A stretch of 6,000 nt of DNA from Chlamydiota bacterium (GTDB taxonomy: Bacteria > Chlamydiota > Chlamydiia > Chlamydiales > SM23-39). Each line of letters opens with the position of its first letter. Positions within the stretch are counted from its first letter, which is position 1. The notes under the pieces were generated by a model that saw only the letters and a program-made list of their open reading frames with translations, was not told the origin of the DNA and did not search any database. Shown piece by piece: positions 1-5,199 of this stretch. Location: contig JAJFMM010000012.1 in assembly GCA_021772165.1 (NCBI GenBank), positions 1 through 6,000 on the forward strand, read 5' to 3'. The position numbers and the translations under genes are program-made.

Positions 1-1103
1 CCTCTGCCCTACTAGAGGTACTTGACCCAGAACAAAATAGAGACTTCTTGGACCACTATCTCGATGTTCGTGTAGATCTTTCAAACGTACTCTTTATCAT
101 CACCGCCAACGTGCTTGATACTATCCCAGAGCCGCTCAAAGATCGTATGGATATCCTACGACTCTCAGGTTACATTCAGGCCGAAAAGATCGAAATTGCT
201 CATAAATATCTCGTGCCACGCAACCGCAAAAACATGGGACTCAAAGCAAGCGATGTCTCTTTTGCGAAAAGTGCGCTGGCCCAGATCATCAATGGCTATG
301 CGAGAGAAGCGGGCGTGCGTACGCTCGAAAATAACATCAAGAAGATCCTCCGTAAGGTTGCTGTGAAATATGCGCGCCTCTCGGATCAGAAGAGAGCCAA
401 GCATCCAAAGACATCCGTTTCGGAAAAGGCTCTGACAGAATATCTCGGTAAACCGATCTTTACGAGCGATCGCTACTATAAGAAGATGCCGGTCGGTCTC
501 TGTACGGGTCTTGCCTGGACCTCGATGGGTGGAGCAACGCTCTATATTGAGACATTGAACTATCCGGCAGAAAAAACAGAGATGAAGCTCACCGGACAGG
601 CCGGCGATGTGATGAAAGAATCAGCCATGATTGCCTGGACCTATGTTCAGAGCTGCATCGCCCGCTATGCACCTAATATTCCCTTCTTTGAAAAATCACA
701 AGTGCATGTCCATATCCCCGAAGGAGCTACTCCCAAAGATGGTCCTTCCGCAGGGATTACCATGGTCACGGCACTACTGTCTCTTCTCATCAACAAGCCA
801 GTTCGAGACAACCTTGGTATGACAGGAGAGTTGACGTTAACAGGTAGAGTTCTTCCTATCGGAGGCTTGAAAGAGAAGCTGATTGCGGCTCGCCGATCGA
901 AGCTCACCAGCCTGATTTTCCCAAAAGACAATCTACGCGATTATGACGAGTTGCCCGACTACTTGAAAAAGGGGCTCGATGTTCACTTTGTTGAATATTA
1001 CGACGAAGTATTCCCAATAGCATTTCCTCATGAGAAAATTCATGCAAAGCCTAAAGAACCCGCCGTGGCTCGAAAAAAAACTCGTCGAGCCAGAGCATCT
1101 TAA
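1..1103 (+). CDS. lon: Lon protease (ATP-dependent, S16 family), C-terminal part; 5' end beyond the window
   Basis: ATP-dependent serine protease that unfolds and degrades damaged or regulatory proteins in the cytoplasm as a hexamer. The frame is open from base 3, so the first in-frame start-like codon (TTG at 48) is not the real start. The fragment opens with the Lon-typical string SALLEVLDPEQN, just after Walker B, so the N-terminal substrate-binding domain and Walker A are missing to the left. Seen here: sensor-1 Asn (codon 108-110, in FIITAN), a candidate arginine finger (144-146, in KDRMD), sensor-2 Arg (318-320, in REAGVRTLE) and the complete protease domain. Its catalytic Ser is in PKDGPSAG (codon 747-749) and its catalytic Lys in GGLKEK (codon 876-878). 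The spacing of 43 residues matches Ser679/Lys722 of E. coli Lon. About 366 codons are visible. After the usual end (near VEYYDEVFPIAFP) there is a basic tail of about 24 residues, encoded in the overlap with the next gene. Confidence 0.97.
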   Translation, partial: SALLEVLDPEQNRDFLDHYLDVRVDLSNVLFIITANVLDTIPEPLKDRMDILRLSGYIQAEKIEIAHKYLVPRNRKNMGLKASDVSFAKSALAQIINGYAREAGVRTLENNIKKILRKVAVKYARLSDQKRAKHPKTSVSEKALTEYLGKPIFTSDRYYKKMPVGLCTGLAWTSMGGATLYIETLNYPAEKTEMKLTGQAGDVMKESAMIAWTYVQSCIARYAPNIPFFEKSQVHVHIPEGATPKDGPSAGITMVTALLSLLINKPVRDNLGMTGELTLTGRVLPIGGLKEKLIAARRSKLTSLIFPKDNLRDYDELPDYLKKGLDVHFVEYYDEVFPIAFPHEKIHAKPKEPAVARKKTRRARAS

Positions 1104-1542
1104 GTCTGTCGTCGAATCGCTGCGCAAGCGAGGAAAAACGATAGCAACGCTCAACGGCTCTTTCGATCTACTCCACGCGGGGCACCTCTATATCCTTCAT
1201 CAGGCATCTCTGCAGGCAGATTGTCTCATCGTCGCTTTGAATACGGACGAATCGATCCGCCGTTATAAAAGTCCTAAGCGCCCGATCGTCGAACTTCAGC
1301 ACCGATTAGAAATGGTCGCAGCTCTCGAGTTTGTCGACTATGTAGTCAGTTTTGATGAGACCGATCCTTGTAAGCTGCTAAGGCAGATCGTACCCGACGT
1401 CCACGTCAATGGCGCAGAATATGGAAGCGAGTGCCTCGAAGCTCAGACCGTTGCCGATCTCGGCTCCCGTCTGCATCTCGTCGATCGTATTCCTACTCTC
1501 GCTACGAGCAACCTCATACAGAAGATACGCCAATGCGTTTAA
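1042..1542 (+). CDS. rfaE2: Stand-alone RfaE2/HldC-type nucleotidyltransferase (predicted D-glycero-beta-D-manno-heptose 1-phosphate adenylyltransferase)
   Basis: Cytidylyltransferase-fold enzyme that in this family joins AMP from ATP to heptose 1-phosphate, giving the ADP-heptose precursor of LPS core. In E. coli this is the C-terminal half of HldE; here it stands alone with 166 residues and no sugar-kinase domain. Seen: the nucleotide-binding motif NGSFDLLHAGH (residues 38-48, HxGH at 45-48), LNTDESIRR (about 66-74), SPKRPI (77-82), the AALEFVDYVV segment, NGAEY (123-127, where the family usually has KGGDY) and TSNLI (155-159, family STTxxI). Start: the only in-frame ATGs are 1030 and 1042, both inside lon, and no alternative start follows before the domain. 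ATG 1042 has a weak GAGA upstream, whereas 1030 has none. The gene overlaps lon by 62 bp and the rhomboid gene by 10 bp. A related nucleotidyltransferase acting on another phosphate substrate (for example glycerol 3-phosphate) cannot be excluded. Confidence 0.85.
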   Translation: MQSLKNPPWLEKKLVEPEHLKSVVESLRKRGKTIATLNGSFDLLHAGHLYILHQASLQADCLIVALNTDESIRRYKSPKRPIVELQHRLEMVAALEFVDYVVSFDETDPCKLLRQIVPDVHVNGAEYGSECLEAQTVADLGSRLHLVDRIPTLATSNLIQKIRQCV

Positions 1543-2660
1543 TTGGAAAAGTTGGTGATGAAGCCGGAGGCCGTAAGTTCAGTACGTACCTCATGGCACA
1601 AGGCATCGAGAATCAATGCGAGCTTGCGCTCGACTCTGATTCGGGACAGGTCTCTTGTCAGATCTGGGTTTCTGACGAAGATCGTGTGGAAGAAGCCGTG
1701 GCAGCTTTGAAGCTTTTTGGAGAGCAGCCCTCAGATGATCGTTTCAATGTCGCCTACGTAGCACCTGTTCCAAGCGAGCCGCCGCCACCTTCTTCCTCTT
1801 CTCCTTCCGGTGAGGAGGAGCAAGAAGTTCCTCTCACTCGTCGCATCAGCACTCCTGTCACAATCTTTTTTCTAGCTCTTTGTGTCTTTGTCTATTTCGT
1901 CAATGCGATGCAAGAATCGCAACTGGTCAAAGAGACGGAGATTAAAGAAGAGGCTCTCATTCTGACGCCCATTCAGGAATCATTTCTCTATGACATGCCC
2001 GCTTCTGTCGCTGAGCTGGAACTCTCCATTCGAAGCTCCGGAAAAGAAAATAAGGTTGAGATCGAAAAGCAGATTCAAGAAATGCAAAATGCGCCTTATT
2101 GGCGTGGGCTCTACGACTTTGTCTTGCTCAAGTTCAGGGGAAAGGATCCGTCTAGTGCAAATGGACCTCTTTTTACTAAAATTCGACAGGGCGAATTCTG
2201 GAGACTCTTTACCCCTTGCATTCTGCACCTCAATTTCCTGCATATCCTTTTCAACATGATCTGGCTCTGGGTTTTAGGACGGCCGGTTGAGCAGAGGATC
2301 GGGCCTGTACGCACAATCCTTTTAACACTCATCGTCGGTGTTGTGACCAATACCTCTCAATATCTGATGAGCGGACCCTTTTTTCTCGGTTATTCCGGTG
2401 TTGTCATGGGGCTTGCCGGCTTTATCTGGATGCGTGAAAAAATCGCTCCTTGGGAAGGCTACCCTTTGCATCGCTCGACCATGCTCTTCCTCGGGATTTT
2501 CATTTTTGCCATGTGCGGTCTGCAAATCGTCTCTTTCTTTGTGCAAACCTTCAGTGACCTGCCCTTTGTTCTAAATATCGCCAACACAGCGCACATCGTC
2601 GGAGCTTTCCTTGGGGCTCTATTAGGACGTTTCTCCTTTTTTGCTTGGAGAGTCCGGTGA
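1533..2660 (+). CDS. glpG: GlpG-like rhomboid intramembrane serine protease with enlarged first loop
   Basis: Rhomboid proteases cut transmembrane segments within the inner membrane using a Ser-His dyad. This 375-residue protein has a GlpG-type cytoplasmic N-terminal domain (residues 1-75), a Pro/Ser/Glu-rich linker (78-100) and about six membrane segments: roughly 107-126, 226-249, 258-278, 283-300, 316-337 and 346-366. The active site looks complete: HxxxxHILFN (His232, His237, Asn241), GYSG with nucleophile Ser288 (codon 2394-2396) and general base His354 in NTAHIVGA (codon 2592-2594). Between TM1 and the second helix there are about 95 residues, against about 23 in E. coli GlpG. The excess forms a charged, partly helical stretch (residues 127-221) predicted on the periplasmic side. 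ATG 1533 was chosen because the protein then aligns with the GlpG N-terminus; the same frame is open further upstream inside rfaE2 (ATG 1431), but that part is only shadow. It overlaps rfaE2 by 10 bp and rnz by 4 bp. The substrate is unknown. Confidence 0.93.
   Translation: MRLIGKVGDEAGGRKFSTYLMAQGIENQCELALDSDSGQVSCQIWVSDEDRVEEAVAALKLFGEQPSDDRFNVAYVAPVPSEPPPPSSSSPSGEEEQEVPLTRRISTPVTIFFLALCVFVYFVNAMQESQLVKETEIKEEALILTPIQESFLYDMPASVAELELSIRSSGKENKVEIEKQIQEMQNAPYWRGLYDFVLLKFRGKDPSSANGPLFTKIRQGEFWRLFTPCILHLNFLHILFNMIWLWVLGRPVEQRIGPVRTILLTLIVGVVTNTSQYLMSGPFFLGYSGVVMGLAGFIWMREKIAPWEGYPLHRSTMLFLGIFIFAMCGLQIVSFFVQTFSDLPFVLNIANTAHIVGAFLGALLGRFSFFAWRVR
2647..2652 (+). promoter_or_regulatory. Ribosome binding site for rnz (GGAGAG)
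   Basis: GGAGAG lies inside the last codons of the rhomboid gene, 4 nt before the GTG at 2657. That GTG overlaps the rhomboid stop as GTGA. This decides the rnz start: an in-frame TTG at 2645 would place the Shine-Dalgarno sequence inside the reading frame. Re-initiation after the rhomboid stop is the likely mode of translation. Confidence 0.7.
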
Positions 2661-3562
2661 GCGTCCGCGATATTACCATTCTCGGCTGCTCGAGTCAGCA
2701 GCCCACGCGCCATCGTAACCACGGCGCCTATCTCATCCGCTGGAATGGAGAGGGAATTCTCATCGATCCAGGCGAAGGGACGCAACGGCAGTTTATCTTC
2801 GCGGAAGTCGCGCCTCCCGTAGTCACGCGGATCCTCATCAGCCATTTCCACGGTGACCATTGCCTCGGCGTCGGCTCGATGCTCATGCGACTCAATCTTG
2901 ACAAGGTCAAGCACCCCATCCATTGCTACTACCCAGCTAGCGGAAAGAAGAATTTCGATTGCTTGCGCTACGGCTGCATCTACCGAGAAAATATCAATGT
3001 GGTGGAGCATCCAGTGAAAAAGGCCGGGCTCGTCGAAGACGATGGGAAATTTCGGATCGAATCAGCCTTTCTTCAGCACGGCGTTGAAAATATCGGTTGG
3101 CGTATCACGGAGCCGGACACCATTAAATTCAATCGAGAGGCACTCAAAAAATTCGGAATCGATGGTCCCAATGTACGTAAGCTGGAAAAAGAAGGGCGCC
3201 TTGAAGTCGAGGGTCGTATTGTTGCTCTCGAAGAGGTTAGCTATGTGCGGCCTGGAGATTCTCTCGCCTACGTTGTTGATACACGCCCTTGTAAAGAGGC
3301 TATTGAGCTCGCTCGCGGTGCCAAAGTGCTCATCTGCGAGAGTACCTATTTGGACAAAGATCGTGACCTTGCTCACGAATACATGCACATGACGGCTCTG
3401 CAAGCCGCTCACATCGCCAAAGAAGCCGGTGTGCAGCAGCTCATCTTAACACATTTTTCTGCACGCTACCGCGATCCGGAAGAGATGGGTGTGGAAGCGC
3501 GCACCATCTTTCCCAATACGGTTGTCGCAGAAGATCTCAAACGCTTTCCTTTCCCAAAGTAA
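2657..3562 (+). CDS. rnz: Ribonuclease Z (tRNA 3' processing endonuclease)
   Basis: Zinc-dependent metallo-beta-lactamase-fold endonuclease that removes 3' trailers from tRNA precursors lacking an encoded CCA. With the GTG start the protein has 301 residues, the usual size of the bacterial short form. Metal ligands appear complete: HFHGDH at residues 63-68 (bases 2843-2860), His141 (LQHGVE), Asp208 (VVDTRP) and His266 (LTHFSAR). The N-terminus has ILGCSSQQPTRHRN followed by DPGEGTQRQF (37-46). These strings, together with LDKVKHPIHCYYPASGKK (81-98) and the long TEPDTIKF segment, closely resemble chlamydial RNase Z as I recall it. This is the strongest taxonomic hint in the window. The gene starts by a 4-bp GTGA overlap with the rhomboid stop, so it is probably the last gene of the lon transcript. 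An arylsulfatase-like (AtsA) name given to some relatives is an old misannotation. Confidence 0.96.
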   Translation: MSVRDITILGCSSQQPTRHRNHGAYLIRWNGEGILIDPGEGTQRQFIFAEVAPPVVTRILISHFHGDHCLGVGSMLMRLNLDKVKHPIHCYYPASGKKNFDCLRYGCIYRENINVVEHPVKKAGLVEDDGKFRIESAFLQHGVENIGWRITEPDTIKFNREALKKFGIDGPNVRKLEKEGRLEVEGRIVALEEVSYVRPGDSLAYVVDTRPCKEAIELARGAKVLICESTYLDKDRDLAHEYMHMTALQAAHIAKEAGVQQLILTHFSARYRDPEEMGVEARTIFPNTVVAEDLKRFPFPK

Positions 3563-3568
3563 ATCCGC

Positions 3569-3597
3569 TTTACATTTCGGTTTGTAAAAAAAATATT
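3569..3597 (+). promoter_or_regulatory. Possible sigma-70-type promoter for the exported-protein gene
   Basis: In the 96-bp AT-rich gap after rnz, TTTACA (3569-3574, 5 of 6 to consensus) is followed after 17 bp by AATATT (3592-3597, 4 of 6). This would start transcription near 3604 and give a leader of about 55 nt with the ribosome binding site at its end. AT-rich DNA yields such matches by chance. A second candidate (TTGATC at 3613, TACATT at 3635) would start transcription on top of the ribosome binding site and is less likely. Confidence 0.35.
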
Positions 3598-3645
3598 TCA
3601 CTTAATCTAGGCTTGATCTAAAGTTTACGCTCCATACATTTCCAT

Positions 3646-3651
3646 AAGGGG
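3646..3651 (+). promoter_or_regulatory. Ribosome binding site for the exported-protein gene (AAGGGG)
   Basis: AAGGGG ends 7 nt before the GTG at 3659. This supports a GTG start there, which also places a complete signal peptide exactly at the N-terminus. No closer ATG in frame offers this. Confidence 0.7.
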
Positions 3652-3658
3652 ATTTAGC

Positions 3659-4477
3659 GTGAAAAACTTTTGCAAGATTCTGATTGTTAGCCTTTTTGTA
3701 TTCTCATCCACTGCGTTTGCAGCGCAACCTCTAACGCGTTATCTCATCGATCCCGCAACACGTGGCCCTTTTGTAAAGGAAGTCATCGACATGTTCAATA
3801 CAACTCCCTTCGAGTCGAGTCGATCAGAAGTGGCTATACAGGTGCAGACGGGAAGGGGTTTTCAGATCAACGGTAGCTTTGCTCCTGTGGGTCGTGTGCA
3901 AGGGCTGCAGGCAGGATTTATACCCTATGTGCAATCAACCTTTACAAAAGCTTTCGAAACATTGGTGATTATTGAATATCAGATGAATTCGACTGCTAGT
4001 ACTAATCCCTTTTATCTGGTCGTTCCTGTCGAGAGGCTTGTGGGAATTATGTATTCTCCTCAGCCCATTGGTATGGTGGGGATGACTTCTAATTTTCCTA
4101 GTGACGTATTGCCTCTCTCTTCTATCGCTCCAGCTACGCGCGCTGCCGATCTGGTTAGTGTATTTACAGAACTCAATACAGTTTCTCCCTATAAAACGTC
4201 GATTAGTTCAGTAGGGTTGTTCACCACACTGTCTGCCGATTATAATCCTGCGATTGAAAGCGGGTTTGTTCCCAACATTGAGGCGATCACTGCCAGCGGT
4301 CCTTATCTCTTTGTGACCTATTTCCCAGCCTCGAATGCCGGAAAAGCTTACAAGGTAGCGCAGACGATTATCATCTCTGCAGAACAGGTCAATCAGTTGG
4401 TATATTTTGCGGATAACAAGAAGGTAACTCCGACAGGTGGATTTGATGATAGCCCGAATCCACTTCTGCCTCAGTGA
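3659..4477 (+). CDS. Uncharacterised exported (periplasmic) protein with N-terminal signal peptide
   Basis: I do not recognise this 272-residue protein. It has a typical Sec signal peptide: Lys2 and Lys6, a hydrophobic core ILIVSLFVF (residues 7-15) and a signal peptidase I site near STAFA|AQ (after residue 21). Cys5 lies before the hydrophobic core and is not in a lipobox, so a lipoprotein is unlikely. The mature part has no Cys and no Trp, no further membrane helix, and is rich in Ser, Thr, Pro, Val and aromatic residues with many short beta-like stretches. This suggests a soluble beta-rich fold in the periplasm or at the surface. The C-terminus is Pro/Asp-rich (GGFDDSPNPLLPQ). Six hand-counted lines average about 43% GC, against about 52% in rnz. 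It stands alone, with its own RBS and possible promoter, and ends in a 7-bp convergent overlap with the methyltransferase gene. The coding call rests on length, RBS and signal peptide. Confidence 0.85.
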   Translation: MKNFCKILIVSLFVFSSTAFAAQPLTRYLIDPATRGPFVKEVIDMFNTTPFESSRSEVAIQVQTGRGFQINGSFAPVGRVQGLQAGFIPYVQSTFTKAFETLVIIEYQMNSTASTNPFYLVVPVERLVGIMYSPQPIGMVGMTSNFPSDVLPLSSIAPATRAADLVSVFTELNTVSPYKTSISSVGLFTTLSADYNPAIESGFVPNIEAITASGPYLFVTYFPASNAGKAYKVAQTIIISAEQVNQLVYFADNKKVTPTGGFDDSPNPLLPQ

Positions 4478-5199
4478 ATTTGTCTTCGGATCTCTCCGGA
4501 GGCGATGGCAAATGCGCACGCGACATTAAGAGAATTTTTGGCGCCGAGAAGGGGAATCTCTATGAGTGCGTCCGCCATGGAGAGCGCTCGGTCGGAAACG
4601 CCATACTCTTCATTGCCCAGCACAAGTGTAAACGAGGTGGGGAAGAGATACTCGGAGACGGGAATCGCATCCACGCAAGTATCCAAGACAATGATCGGGC
4701 GAGGCAGCTCTTCGAGAGCGACACCTCGATGGCAAGCGAGCAGGGGTGTGGCTCCCATCGCAGTTCTTTCGACCTTCTCGTTATCGATAAATGGCATATT
4801 TTCTGAGAAGTAGACAGAGCCGATGCGGAGCGCCTCGCAGGTGCGCAGAATACTACCGACATTGTAGGCTGAGCGCATGTTGTCGAGATAGATAGCAATC
4901 GGCAGGTAGTCCGCTTTGGGCTCATGGTCGCCGGTTCGCATGCGGGGCAGTAGATTGTGCTCTTTGAGGCAGCGGCCAGCCTCTCCTAGATGCCAATGGT
5001 AGCGGTCGGCGATCTCTTTTAGATTGAGTGATTCGAAAGCACTGAGGCTCATCCAGGAAAGGAGCGTTTGATACTCATCCCATGAGATGTTCTGCTGCTT
5101 TAGAAGGCTTTCATAAGAAATGCGCAGGATCTCTGCGCATTTCTTGTGACGCCGAGGCAGTTCCATCTGGAGGAATTTGCGTCTGGTCAGCGTGATCAT
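4471..5199 (-). CDS. SPOUT-class (TrmH/SpoU family) RNA 2'-O-ribose methyltransferase
   Basis: Predicted S-adenosylmethionine-dependent methyltransferase that modifies the ribose 2'-OH of a tRNA or rRNA nucleotide; the target cannot be read from sequence. It has 242 residues. The three SpoU motifs are all in the C-terminal half: motif 1 DNMRSAYNVGSILRTCEA (residues 106-123, with catalytic-type Asn113 and Arg119), motif 2 LVLGNEEYG (192-200, Glu197) and motif 3 IPLLGAKNSLNVACAFA (215-231, with SLN at 223-225), which forms the trefoil-knot cofactor site. The first 95 residues are basic and helical (LTRRKFL, RRHKKCAEIL), and I see no clear L30e-like or other known substrate domain there. The ATG at 5199-5197 overlaps the stop of the upstream ABC-F gene as ATGA, with GAGAAG just before it, so the two are probably translated in a coupled way. 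Another ATG (codon 12) lacks this support. Confidence 0.92.
   Translation of the reverse strand: MITLTRRKFLQMELPRRHKKCAEILRISYESLLKQQNISWDEYQTLLSWMSLSAFESLNLKEIADRYHWHLGEAGRCLKEHNLLPRMRTGDHEPKADYLPIAIYLDNMRSAYNVGSILRTCEALRIGSVYFSENMPFIDNEKVERTAMGATPLLACHRGVALEELPRPIIVLDTCVDAIPVSEYLFPTSFTLVLGNEEYGVSDRALSMADALIEIPLLGAKNSLNVACAFAIASGEIRRQIH

Noticed and set aside
1431..1532. Extended N-terminus for the rhomboid from ATG 1431
   Set aside because: This part overlaps the conserved C-terminus of rfaE2 and its translation is Ser/Arg-rich noise; the GlpG-like N-terminal domain begins at ATG 1533.
2459..3010. Minus-strand open frame of 183 codons opposite the rhomboid and rnz genes
   Set aside because: It lies fully antisense to two well-supported genes across their junction, has no recognisable motif and no good ribosome binding site; an open-frame shadow.
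3042..3412. Two 116-codon open frames (plus 3042-3392, minus 3062-3412) within rnz
   Set aside because: Both lie inside the conserved RNase Z coding sequence, lack recognisable motifs and reflect its codon use.
3569..3593. Short inverted repeat TTTACA/TGTAAA followed by an A-run, as a terminator after rnz
   Set aside because: The stem has only six AT-rich pairs with an 8-nt loop, and the run is A rather than T on the transcribed strand, so it does not fit an intrinsic terminator for rnz.
4494..4501. Perfect 8-bp palindrome CTCCGGAG near the convergent gene ends
   Set aside because: It lies within the methyltransferase reading frame (codons near its C-terminus), is too short and loopless for a hairpin, and is expected by chance at this GC.
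4474..4813. Plus-strand open frames (4474-4806 and 4505-4813) opposite the methyltransferase gene
   Set aside because: They are antisense to the conserved SPOUT motifs and have low-complexity Ser/Arg-rich translations with no motif.
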